Notes under the pieces: model-generated
The model's input: only the letters and a program-made list of their open reading frames with translations
What the model was told of the DNA's origin: nothing
Databases searched by the model: none
In this document: positions 1 through 6,513 of the stretch, in pieces
Layout of the letters: every line of letters starts with the position of its first letter
How positions within the stretch are numbered: position 1 is the first letter of the stretch
Program-made: the position numbers and the translations under genes
NCBI RefSeq assembly: GCF_943913695.1
Contig: NZ_CALTZE010000089.1
Location: 1 to 16,385 of the forward strand
DNA length: 16,385 bases
Source: an uncultured Marmoricola sp.
GTDB lineage: Bacteria; Actinomycetota; Actinomycetes; Propionibacteriales; Nocardioidaceae
Reading direction: 5' to 3'

Positions 1-317
1 CGCCTCGTCACTCGCCGGGTCTCGAGACGGTCGCTGCGCGACCTCCTCGACCAGCGATGGCGCGCGGGGCGTGTTGTTGGTCGGGGAGGGTGCGCGGGGC
101 GTGGTGGTGGTCGGGGAGGGCGCGCAGCGCCTGGTGTTGGTCGAGGAAGGCGCGCAGCGCCTGTCTCGAGACCCCAGCGACACGAAGGCCGCCTCGTCAC
201 TCGCCGGGTCTCGAGACGGTCGCTGCGCGACCTCCTCGACCAGCAGTGCGCGAGATGAGAGGCCTTGTCAGGCGAGACCTCCTCGACCAGCGGTGGCGCG
301 AGAGGAGAAGTCGCGGC
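1..317. repeat. Palindromic repeat field downstream of the phosphatase gene
   Basis: No gene is seen here. A 55-bp exact direct repeat occupies 1-55 and 190-244 (the first copy may continue before the window). Each copy holds an imperfect palindrome (18-52 and 207-241): outer arms GGTCTCGAG and CTCGACC around an inner hairpin GGTCGC-TGC-GCGACC. A related element at 139-173 is in the opposite orientation and has the inner hairpin GGCGC-GCA-GCGCC. Between them lie tandem 30-bp units (62-91, 92-121, 122-151, partial to 163). The field abuts the phosphatase stop at 318. The elements resemble bacterial REP/MITE-type intergenic palindromes; no mobilising gene is present. Open frames through this stretch are by-products of high GC. 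Confidence 0.8.
62..163. repeat. Tandem 30-bp repeat, 3.4 copies
   Basis: Three consecutive 30-bp units start at 62, 92 and 122, with a partial fourth at 152. They share the plan GCGC(G/A)GCGYSTGKTG followed by TGGTCG(G/A)GGA(G/A)GG. The third and fourth units drift toward the palindromic element at 139-173, so the array may be an expansion of half of that element. Confidence 0.7.
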
Positions 318-848
318 TCAGGTGGGGAGGTGGGCGGCGATGCGGGTCACGGCGTCGTCGACCTCGGAGGCGGCGCGGGCGTGGGCCTCGGGTCCCTGGC
401 GGTAGGGGTCGGCGACGTCGAGGTCGGCCTGGGCGAGCCGGGAGCGCTCGGCTGCGGCGCGTGCCACCAAGGCGGACGGCGTGTCGCCGGGCTCGCTGCC
501 GATCTGCTCCAGCAGCGCGGCGAGCTCGAGAAACGTGAAGGCGCGGCGCAGTGCCCCCGGTGAGTCCTCGAGCACCCGCGAGCGGATCGCCGTCGTGGCG
601 GTCAGCACGAGGTCGGCCTCGGCGACCAGCTGCGGTGTCAGCTGCCGCGCGGCGAACCCCGTCGCGTCACCCCCGCGACGCTCCAGCTCGGCGACCGCCT
701 CGGGCTCCATCGGCGAGCCCGCGAGGGCGCCGACACCTGCACTCGAGACGACGTACGCCGCCTCCGGCAGGCGCGCGGTCAGCAGCCGCTCGGCGATCGG
801 GGAGCGGCAGACGTTGCCGACACAGACGGTCAGGATCGCGAAGGGCAC
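318..848 (-). CDS. Low-molecular-weight protein-tyrosine phosphatase family protein
   Basis: Cytoplasmic phosphatase of the LMW-PTP/arsenate-reductase-like fold, 176 aa, a normal length for the family. The P-loop C9-x5-R15-S16 (CVGNVCRS) lies at the N-terminus and supplies the nucleophilic cysteine and phosphate-binding arginine. D147-P148 in ADPYRQG is the expected general acid of the family. Relatives dephosphorylate protein phosphotyrosine and are often tied to capsule or exopolysaccharide control, but nothing nearby names a substrate. The GTG start at 848 is favoured because the P-loop follows within eight residues and a TAGGCT -10 hexamer lies 7 nt upstream, which suggests a leaderless transcript. 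It follows the septum-formation lipoprotein gene (stop at 892) on the same strand, with a 43-bp gap that holds its own promoter. An arsenate reductase role is less likely. Confidence 0.9.
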   Translation of the reverse strand: MPFAILTVCVGNVCRSPIAERLLTARLPEAAYVVSSAGVGALAGSPMEPEAVAELERRGGDATGFAARQLTPQLVAEADLVLTATTAIRSRVLEDSPGALRRAFTFLELAALLEQIGSEPGDTPSALVARAAAERSRLAQADLDVADPYRQGPEAHARAASEVDDAVTRIAAHLPT

Positions 849-855
849 GGCCAGG

Positions 856-861
856 AGCCTA
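856..861 (-). promoter_or_regulatory. -10 hexamer of the phosphatase gene (leaderless)
   Basis: TAGGCT on the minus strand matches the actinobacterial TANNNT -10 and lies exactly 7 nt before the GTG at 848. Transcription would therefore begin at or next to the start codon. No clear Shine-Dalgarno sequence is present. Confidence 0.55.
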
Positions 862-891
862 GGGCGGGCGGCGAGTGACGCGGCCCGGGTC

Positions 892-1926
892 TCACCGGCG
901 GTCGAAGACGGTGCCGCGAAACTTCGGCGGCGGGTCGAACGGCTTCAGCGCGAAGCAGCCGGCGACATAGACACCGTCGTCGTTGGGCCACTGGTCGACC
1001 GCCCCCGGGAAGACCTGCGCCTCCACGTCGGGCCGGCCGGTGGAGACGCTGCGGAAGAGCGCCTGGCAGGCGCGGTCGAGTCGGGCGTACTCCGCGTCGC
1101 TCAGGGCGATGTAGGGGCCGTCCGGCCCGGTGCGCTCGGCACGCTTGGCGTTGATGGCGCCGGAGGCGACGGCCGTGTTGAGCACCATCTCGCCGATCTC
1201 CTCGGCCTGGTGAGGCCGGTCGCAGCGCACCGGCTTTCCGGGGGTGTCGAGGCACGCGCGGGCGCGCACGGGCAGCTTGGAGGTGGCGAGGTCGGCGAAC
1301 ATCACCGTGCCGGGCTGCTCCTGCTCGAAGGTGCACACGAAGCGGCGCTGCCCCTCGGCCCACAGGTCGGCCGGGAAGGGGTCCCACGCCAGCCGGAACC
1401 CGCCATTTTCGCTCAGCGCCGGCCCCAGCTGCACCGGCGGCGCCTCGGCGCGCCGCTCGGCCCGGCCCCACGGCGTACCGGCCAGGCAGCGCTGGTTGAC
1501 CGCGTCGCGCACCTGGCCGTGGAGCTCGGAGTCGTGGTCGAGCAGGTCGGCGTACGACGTCACGCGGCGGTCGAGCGCCGGGGGCAGCTGCACGGCGGCG
1601 TAGAGCTCGAGCGCGTGCGGCTCCGCGCAGTCGACCTCCTCGGTGAAGGCGGCGTCGTCGCGCATCACCTCGATCCGGGCGTCCGCTCCGGGCGCGTCTC
1701 CCGCCTGCTGGGTCGCCCACTCCTCGAACTCCGCCTCGCCCATCGCCTGGGGCAGCTGCTCGTCGGTCCAGCAGGTGCCGGCCGTCAGCTCACGCGGCGC
1801 CTCGGTCGTCGCCGCGGAACTCGGCTGCTCGTCGGCTGCTCCGCCGCTGCCGGAGCACCCCGCCAGCACGAAGGTGAGGACCAGGACGACAGGGGTGAGC
1901 AGCGTTCGTGAGCGTGGGCGGAGCAT
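892..1926 (-). CDS. Septum-formation family lipoprotein
   Basis: Predicted exported lipoprotein, 344 aa. An N-terminal signal peptide has basic residues, a hydrophobic run (about 9-20) and the lipobox L-A-G-C with the lipidated cysteine at 24. A Ser/Gly/Ala-rich linker follows. Two segments then resemble the actinobacterial Septum_form domain: one with GTCW...DCAEPHALELYAAV and one with RACLD...VRCDRPHQAEEIGEMV, each with paired cysteines and a Cys-x2-Pro-His motif. Such proteins sit on the outer face of the membrane and are named after a septum-site link in one member; their molecular role is poorly defined. The ATG at 1926 is chosen because it directly precedes the signal peptide. The frame stays open far upstream, but that part reads through repeats and the antisense of another gene. 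A weak GACATT hexamer lies 7 nt upstream of the ATG. Confidence 0.75.
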   Translation of the reverse strand: MLRPRSRTLLTPVVLVLTFVLAGCSGSGGAADEQPSSAATTEAPRELTAGTCWTDEQLPQAMGEAEFEEWATQQAGDAPGADARIEVMRDDAAFTEEVDCAEPHALELYAAVQLPPALDRRVTSYADLLDHDSELHGQVRDAVNQRCLAGTPWGRAERRAEAPPVQLGPALSENGGFRLAWDPFPADLWAEGQRRFVCTFEQEQPGTVMFADLATSKLPVRARACLDTPGKPVRCDRPHQAEEIGEMVLNTAVASGAINAKRAERTGPDGPYIALSDAEYARLDRACQALFRSVSTGRPDVEAQVFPGAVDQWPNDDGVYVAGCFALKPFDPPPKFRGTVFDRR

Positions 1927-2396
1927 GGCGACCAATGTCGCACGGCCACCCCAGCGGCCCGGTCCGGGAGGTCGTCTCGCGGGGTCTCGAGACCCGGTGA
2001 CCCGGGCGGCGGTCTTTCGTCTCGCGGGGTCTCGAGGCTCGCTTCGCTGGCGCTCGACCACCTCGACCCAGCGGCGGCCTCGTTCGCCCCCCTGGGGACG
2101 GCGGCCGCGGGTGGTTGAGGTGGCCGAGCGCCAGCGAGGCCCTCGAAACCCGGTGACGTGTGCGGCGGGCGTTCGTCTCGCTGGGTCTCGAGACGGTTGG
2201 CCTCGAGACGGTTGCTGCGCAACCTCCTCGACCAACCAGGGTGTGCGGTGGGCGGTCGTCTCGCGGGGTCTCGAGACGGTTGCTGCGCAACCTCCTCGAC
2301 CAACCAGGGTGTGCGGCGGTCTTTCGTCTCGCCGGGTCTCGAGACGGTTGCTGCGCAACCTCCTTGACCAACAGGCGGAGCGGCCTGCTCCCGACG
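1927..2396. repeat. Palindromic repeat field between lipoprotein and dehydrogenase genes
   Basis: No gene is seen. An element at 2028-2068 and an oppositely oriented one at 2113-2150 face each other. Three further elements follow as tandem units with a period of 68 bp: inner hairpins GGTTGC-TGC-GCAACC start at 2210, 2278 and 2346. The first unit has an extra partial copy of the left arm (about 2184-2203). Compared with the elements at 18-52 and 207-241, the inner stem has changed C to T on one side and G to A on the other, so pairing is kept. The field ends just before the dehydrogenase stop at 2397. Confidence 0.8.
2190..2374. repeat. Three tandem 68-bp units, each with a palindromic element
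   Basis: Hairpin cores start at 2210, 2278 and 2346, spaced exactly 68 bp. Each is preceded by TCTCGAGAC and followed by CTCCTCGACCAAC or a one-base variant (CTTGACC in the last unit). The linkers contain GTGTGCGG and CGTCTCGC. Near-identity points to recent tandem duplication or ongoing gene conversion. Confidence 0.8.
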
Positions 2397-3137
2397 TCAG
2401 GTGGTGCGGTGGACCTTGTGCTGGGCGGCCTGGGCGCGGGGGCGGACGACGATCTCGTCGATGTCGACGTGGCTGGGCAGGGAGGCGACCCAGCGGACGA
2501 TCTCGGCGACGTCCTCGGCGACGAGGGGCTCGGCGACGCCGGCGTAGGTCGCGTCGCGCTTGGCCTGGTCGCCGCCGAAGCGGACCAGGCCGAACTCCTC
2601 GGTGGCGACCATGCCGGGCGCGATCTCGGTGAAGCGCAGCGGCTCGGCGACGTGCTCGAGGCGCATCGTGCGGGTGAGGACGGCGACGCCGTGCTTGGCG
2701 GCGACGTAGCCGGCGCCGCCCTCGTAGGCGACGCGGCCGGCGGTGGAGCCCATGTTGATGACGAGGCCGCCGCCGTCGCTGCGGAGCGCGGGGAGCAGCG
2801 CCTGGGTGACGCGGAGCGTGCCGAGCACGTTGACGTCGTACATCCGGGCCCAGGTCTCGGGGTCGGCGTCCTCCACCGGGGAGGCGTCGAAGGCGCCGCC
2901 GGCGTTGTTGACCAGCACGTCGAGGGAGTCGAGGCTCTCGGCGAGCGCCGCGACCGAGGCGGGGTCGGTGGTGTCGAGGGCGACGGCGCGGCCGTCGATC
3001 TCCTCGGCGAGGTCGCGCAGCCGGTCCTCGCGGCGGGCGGCGCACCAGACCTCGAAGCCGTCGGCGGCCAGGGCCCTCGCAGACGCGGCGCCGATGCCGC
3101 TGCTGGCTCCGGTGACGACTGCCCGACGACGCGACAC
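2397..3137 (-). CDS. Short-chain dehydrogenase/reductase, YdfG-like
   Basis: Cytoplasmic NAD(P)-dependent oxidoreductase of the classical SDR family, 246 aa. The Rossmann glycine motif is TGASSGIG (9-16), the NNAG motif is at 77-80, and the catalytic residues are S131, Y144 and K148 (Y-V-A-A-K). The C-terminal SLPSHVDIDEIVVRP stretch resembles the end of E. coli YdfG-type 3-hydroxy acid/serine dehydrogenases, which act on short hydroxy acids with NADP. A 3-hydroxy acid substrate is therefore plausible but not shown. The GTG start at 3137 follows GGAGAG with 5-nt spacing. The gene diverges from mshA. It probably stands alone, because the next minus-strand gene is beyond a 470-bp repeat field. 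Confidence 0.9.
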   Translation of the reverse strand: MSRRRAVVTGASSGIGAASARALAADGFEVWCAARREDRLRDLAEEIDGRAVALDTTDPASVAALAESLDSLDVLVNNAGGAFDASPVEDADPETWARMYDVNVLGTLRVTQALLPALRSDGGGLVINMGSTAGRVAYEGGAGYVAAKHGVAVLTRTMRLEHVAEPLRFTEIAPGMVATEEFGLVRFGGDQAKRDATYAGVAEPLVAEDVAEIVRWVASLPSHVDIDEIVVRPRAQAAQHKVHRTT

Positions 3138-3247
3138 TGGCGCTCTCCTCTGCTCGCTGGTCCGGCCTCCCGAGCGGCCGGTGGGACGCGCGAGCCATGA
3201 TAGGCAGGGTGTGCCGGTCCCGGCCGGTGCGCCAGATGGAGGAACTC
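3138..3247. promoter_or_regulatory. Divergent promoter region between the dehydrogenase gene and mshA
   Basis: This 110-bp region must hold the start signals for both genes. No convincing -35/-10 pair is visible. The only AT-containing stretch is ATGATAGG (3197-3204), which could be a weak -10 for mshA. The minus-strand GGAGAG before position 3137 and the plus-strand GGAGG at 3238-3242 are the clear ribosome binding sites. Confidence 0.35.
3238..3242 (+). promoter_or_regulatory. mshA: Ribosome binding site that sets the mshA start
   Basis: GGAGG lies 5 nt before the GTG at 3248. In-frame ATGs at 3197 and 3236 have no such site; the one at 3236 overlaps it. This supports GTG 3248. Confidence 0.75.
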
Positions 3248-4531
3248 GTGACCGAAGCTGCGCGCGACCCGCGTCGGGTGGCGATGATCAGCCTGCACAC
3301 CTCGCCGCTCGACCAGCCCGGCACGGGTGATGCGGGGGGCATGAACGTCTATGTGCTCGCGCTCTCGCGCCAGCTCGCCCGGCGCGGTATCGAGGTCGAC
3401 CTCTTCACCCGGGCCACCAGCAGCGCGCTGCCGCCGGTGGTCGACGTGCACGACGGCATCCGGGTGCACCACGTGGCGGCGGGTCCCTTCGAGGGGCTGA
3501 CCAAGCACGAGCTGCCGGCGCAGCTGTGCGTCTTCGCCCGGGAGGTGCTGCGCGCCGAGGCGCACCACGCGGCCGACCACTACGACCTCGTGCACAGCCA
3601 CTACTGGCTCAGCGGGCAGGTCGGGGCGCTGGCCCGCGACCGCTGGGGGGTGCCGCTCGTGCACACGATGCACACGATGGCCAAGGTCAAGAACGCCGCG
3701 CTCGCCGAGGGCGACGTACCCGAGCCCGCGGCCCGCGTCATCGGCGAGGAGCAGGTGGTGGCCGCGGCCGACATGCTCGTGGCCAACACCGACGACGAGG
3801 CCAAGCAGCTCCTCGACCTGTACGCCGCCGACCCCGGCCGCGTCGAGGTCGTCCACCCGGGGGTCGACCTCGAGGTCTTCCGCGACGTCGGGCAGCTCGG
3901 CGCCCGCACCCGCCTCGGCCTGGCGCCCGACGACCCGGTGATCACCTTCGTCGGGCGGATCCAGCCGCTGAAGGCCCCCGACGTGATGCTGCGCGCGGTC
4001 GCCGAGCTGCTGCGGCGGCGTCCCGAGCTGCGCGACCGGCTCACGGTCGCCGTCGTCGGCGGTCCGTCCGGCTCCGGCCTCGACCGGCCCGACGCGCTCG
4101 CGCAGCTGGCCGACCAGCTCGGGGTCGCCGCGTCGGTGCGCTTCGTGCCGCCGGTGGCGCAGGCCGAGCTGGTCGACTGGTACGCCGCCTCGACGCTGGT
4201 GTGCGTGCCCTCCTACAACGAGAGCTTCGGGCTGGTCGCCGTGGAGGCGCAGGCCACCGGCACCCCGGTCGTCGCGGCCGCCGTCGGCGGCCTGACCACG
4301 GCGGTGCGTGACGGCCGCTCGGGGCTGCTGGTCGAGGGCCACGACCCCGCCGCCTACGCCGCCGCCTTCGAGCGCGTGCTGCTCGAGCCCGGGCTGCTCG
4401 CCGAGCTGGCGAGCGGTGCCGCCGCACACGCGCGCCAGTTCGGCTGGGAGCGCAACGCCGAGCAGATGCTGGCGGTGTACGCCGCCGCACGTCGCCGGAT
4501 GCGGCAGGAGCCGACGGGGGTGGCGCCGTGA
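3248..4531 (+). CDS. mshA: D-inositol-3-phosphate glycosyltransferase MshA (mycothiol synthesis)
   Basis: First committed enzyme of mycothiol biosynthesis. It transfers GlcNAc from UDP-GlcNAc to 1D-myo-inositol 3-phosphate in the cytoplasm. The protein is 427 aa and has the GT-B fold of glycosyltransferase family 4. Visible MshA features are the early ISLHTSPLDQPGTGDAGGMNVYV stretch (14-36, with the GGMN loop), the HSHYWLSG motif, HTMHTMAKVKN, the FVGRIQPLKAP nucleotide-site loop, and the family EX7E motif with E325 and E333 (ESFGLVAVE). The start at GTG 3248 is chosen for its GGAGG at 5-nt spacing. The stop TGA shares four bases (GTGA) with the start of the YbjN gene, so the two are likely translationally coupled. 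Other mycothiol genes (mshB, mshC, mshD) are not in the window. Confidence 0.95.
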   Translation: MTEAARDPRRVAMISLHTSPLDQPGTGDAGGMNVYVLALSRQLARRGIEVDLFTRATSSALPPVVDVHDGIRVHHVAAGPFEGLTKHELPAQLCVFAREVLRAEAHHAADHYDLVHSHYWLSGQVGALARDRWGVPLVHTMHTMAKVKNAALAEGDVPEPAARVIGEEQVVAAADMLVANTDDEAKQLLDLYAADPGRVEVVHPGVDLEVFRDVGQLGARTRLGLAPDDPVITFVGRIQPLKAPDVMLRAVAELLRRRPELRDRLTVAVVGGPSGSGLDRPDALAQLADQLGVAASVRFVPPVAQAELVDWYAASTLVCVPSYNESFGLVAVEAQATGTPVVAAAVGGLTTAVRDGRSGLLVEGHDPAAYAAAFERVLLEPGLLAELASGAAAHARQFGWERNAEQMLAVYAAARRRMRQEPTGVAP

Positions 4532-5070
4532 GGCAGGAGATCGGACCCGAGCAGCAGCAGGCCCTCGACACACTCGTCGGCGTGCTGGAGCAGGCCGAGC
4601 TGACCTGGGAGCACGTCTCGCCCACCCAGCTCGCCGTCGAGTTGCCCGGCGAGCGCAAGCTCAAGACGCCCTGCCGCTTCGACGTCGGTCCGCACTCGGT
4701 CGCGGTGCATGCCTTCGTGTGCCGCCAGCCCGACGAGAACCACGTGGGCGTGTACCGCTGGCTGCTCGAGCGCAACATGCGGATGTTCGGCGTCGGCTTC
4801 GCCCTCGACAGCGTCGGCGACATCTACCTCGACGGCCGGCTGCCGCTGGAGGCCGTCACGCCCGAGACCATCGACCGGCTGCTCGGCTCGGTCCTGGAGT
4901 ATGCCGACGGCTCGTTCAACACCATCCTGGAGCTGGGCTTCGCCGAGTCGATCCGCAAGGAGTGGCGCTGGCGGATCGCCAACGGCGAGTCGATCCGCAA
5001 CCTCGAGGCCTTTCGCGGCTCGCTCGCGCTCGACGAGCTCGGCTCGCCCGCCGACGAGGACGTCAGCTAG
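4528..5070 (+). CDS. YbjN-domain protein coupled to mshA
   Basis: Soluble protein of 180 aa with a YbjN-type (bacterial sensory-transduction-like, chaperone-fold) domain. The conserved-looking YRWLLERN motif is at 76-83, followed by GVGFALDSVGDIYLDGRLPL. Its biochemical role is unknown. The GTG start at 4528 overlaps the mshA stop by four bases. The same mshA-YbjN pairing occurs in Mycobacterium tuberculosis (Rv0486-Rv0487), so a link to mycothiol synthesis or to MshA stability is a reasonable inference. Its TAG stop is the right part of a palindromic CTAG whose other strand is the stop of the exporter gene. Confidence 0.85.
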   Translation: MRQEIGPEQQQALDTLVGVLEQAELTWEHVSPTQLAVELPGERKLKTPCRFDVGPHSVAVHAFVCRQPDENHVGVYRWLLERNMRMFGVGFALDSVGDIYLDGRLPLEAVTPETIDRLLGSVLEYADGSFNTILELGFAESIRKEWRWRIANGESIRNLEAFRGSLALDELGSPADEDVS

Positions 5071-5966
5071 GTCGGTCCGGTCGGGGCGGCGGCCGCCTCC
5101 CGGGGGCGGCGGCGCGCCACGGCGACGCCGACCAGGGCGAGCACGCCGCCGGCGTAGGCCAGGGGTGCGGGGGTCTCGCCGAGCAGCAGCAGCCCGAACA
5201 CCACGGTGATCGGGGGCACGAGGTAGGTCGTGACGCCGAGGCTGGAGGCGCTCATGTGGCGCAGGGCGTAGGCGTAGGTGGTGAAGGCAACGGCGGTCGG
5301 GAAGACCCCGAGGTAGACGACCCACCACACCGACGACGCCGGCGCCCGCGCGCTCTCGCGCACCAGCGCGCCCGCGAAGGGCAGGCACGCGACCGCGCCG
5401 ACCGCGCAGGCCAGGAAGGTGACGTGGACGGCCGGCAGGCTCTGCATCAGCGGCTTCTGCAGCACCACGCTCACGGCGTAGGCCGCCGCGCTCAGCAGCA
5501 CCAGCGCCACGCCCAGCCAGGTCGAGCCGCCCCCGCCGGGGGAGGCAGCGGCGATGAGGGCGACGCCGCCGAAGGCCAGCGCCAGGCCGAGCGCGAGGGT
5601 GCGGGTGAAGGGCTCGTCGAGGACGAGCGCGGCGAGCAGCGCGATCAGCACCGGCGCGACCTGGATCAGCATCGCCGCCGTGCCGGCGTCGACCCACAGC
5701 TCACCCGCGTTGAGCGCGACGTTGTAGAGCGCATACCAGAGCAGCCCGATCGCCACGATCGGCGGCCACTGCCGTCGCGTGGGCCGGGGCAGGCCACGCG
5801 GCAGCACGAAGACCGCCAGCGCCAGCGAGCCGACCAGCAGCCGCCCGAGCGACAGCGCACCCGGTGAGAAGTCGTGCCCCAGGTGCCGGATCGCCACGAA
5901 CGCCGAGGCCCACAGCAGCAGCGTGGTGGCGACGGCGGCGAGGGGGAGCCAGGGACGGGCGGGCAC
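5067..5966 (-). CDS. EamA-family (drug/metabolite) membrane transporter
   Basis: Inner-membrane exporter of the DMT superfamily, 299 aa. The hydrophobic profile fits ten membrane helices in two EamA repeats of about 140 residues; each repeat ends with a glycine-rich helix (LGLALAFGGVALIAA and LAYAGGVLALVGVAVA). The LLWASAFVAIRH start and a proline in helix 4 (QVAPVLIALLAALVLDEPF) are typical. The substrate cannot be told; relatives export amino acids, purines or drugs. The GTG start at 5966 lies 7 nt after a TAGTCT -10, so the mRNA is probably leaderless. Its stop overlaps the stop of the convergent YbjN gene on CTAG. The mycobacterial counterpart of this position holds a different (LysE-type) exporter, Rv0488. 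Confidence 0.88.
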   Translation of the reverse strand: MPARPWLPLAAVATTLLLWASAFVAIRHLGHDFSPGALSLGRLLVGSLALAVFVLPRGLPRPTRRQWPPIVAIGLLWYALYNVALNAGELWVDAGTAAMLIQVAPVLIALLAALVLDEPFTRTLALGLALAFGGVALIAAASPGGGGSTWLGVALVLLSAAAYAVSVVLQKPLMQSLPAVHVTFLACAVGAVACLPFAGALVRESARAPASSVWWVVYLGVFPTAVAFTTYAYALRHMSASSLGVTTYLVPPITVVFGLLLLGETPAPLAYAGGVLALVGVAVARRRPREAAAAPTGPT

Positions 5967-5973
5967 GTCGAGC

Positions 5974-5979
5974 AGACTA
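5974..5979 (-). promoter_or_regulatory. -10 hexamer of the EamA gene (leaderless)
   Basis: TAGTCT on the minus strand lies 7 nt before the GTG at 5966 and fits TANNNT. No Shine-Dalgarno sequence is seen between them. Confidence 0.55.
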
Positions 5980-6513
5980 GGCGCGAGCGCCGACAGTGAT
6001 CGGGCGGAGCGTCATCCACCCGGGCCCCCGGCAACGAGGTCCGCACGCATCTCGCCCGGTCTCGAGGCTCGCTCCGCTCGCACCTCGACCACCCCAGCCC
6101 GAAAGGTCGCGCTGCGCTCGCACCTCGACCACCCCGACCCGGCTGGTCGAGGTGTCCGGAAAGGCCCCACGCAGCTCACCGGGTCTCGCGGCTCGCTCCG
6201 CTCGCACCTCGACCAACCAGTCGGGCTGGTCGAGGTGTCCGGCCTGGACCCCACGCAGCTCGCCCGGTCTCGAGGCTCGCTGCGCTCGCACCTCGACCAC
6301 CCCGACCCGGAAGGGCTCGCTCCGCTCGCACCTCGACCAACCAGTCGGGCTGGTCGAGGTGTCCGGAAGGGCCTCACGTAGCTCGCCCGGTCTCGAGGCT
6401 CGCTCCGCTCGCGCCTCGACCACCCCGGCCCGAAAGGGCTCGCTCGCTCGCGCCTCGAGCACCCCAGCCCGGAAGGGCTCGCTCCGCTCGCGCCTCGACC
6501 ACCAGTCCGGGGC
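5980..6513. repeat. Composite palindromic repeat array
   Basis: No gene is seen between about 5980 and 6513. Left arms of the form GGTCTCG(A/C)GG start at 6058, 6182, 6266 and 6389 (steps of 124, 84 and 123 bp), each followed by GCTCGCTSCGCTCGC and CCTCGACC. A 53-bp block is exactly duplicated (6190-6242 and 6314-6366). Both copies contain a 10-bp inverted repeat ACCTCGACCA/TGGTCGAGGT with an 11-nt loop. Extra partial units near 6100, 6420 and 6470 have lost the left arm. The array follows the carboxylate-amine ligase gene on the minus strand and could form terminator-like hairpins. Confidence 0.8.

Noticed and set aside
481..1911. Long plus-strand open frame opposite the phosphatase and lipoprotein genes
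   Set aside because: High-GC shadow: the minus strand carries recognisable families with good motifs, and this translation has no domain pattern.
2190..2374. Possible CRISPR array because of regular 68-bp spacing
   Set aside because: The spacers are themselves repeated, repeat and spacer merge into one unit, and there are no cas genes.
1927..3342. Long minus-strand open frame upstream of the septum-formation lipoprotein, giving an apparent 816-aa protein
   Set aside because: It runs through palindromic repeats and the antisense of the dehydrogenase with Arg/Pro-rich low-complexity sequence. The lipoprotein has a complete signal peptide starting at 1926.
1790..4573. Very long minus-strand open frame opposite mshA
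   Set aside because: Shadow of mshA and the dehydrogenase; composition is His/Arg/Gly-rich without motifs.
5980..6513. Open frames on both strands through the repeat array
   Set aside because: Translations are pure reflections of the DNA repeat, with no start signals and no resemblance to known proteins.
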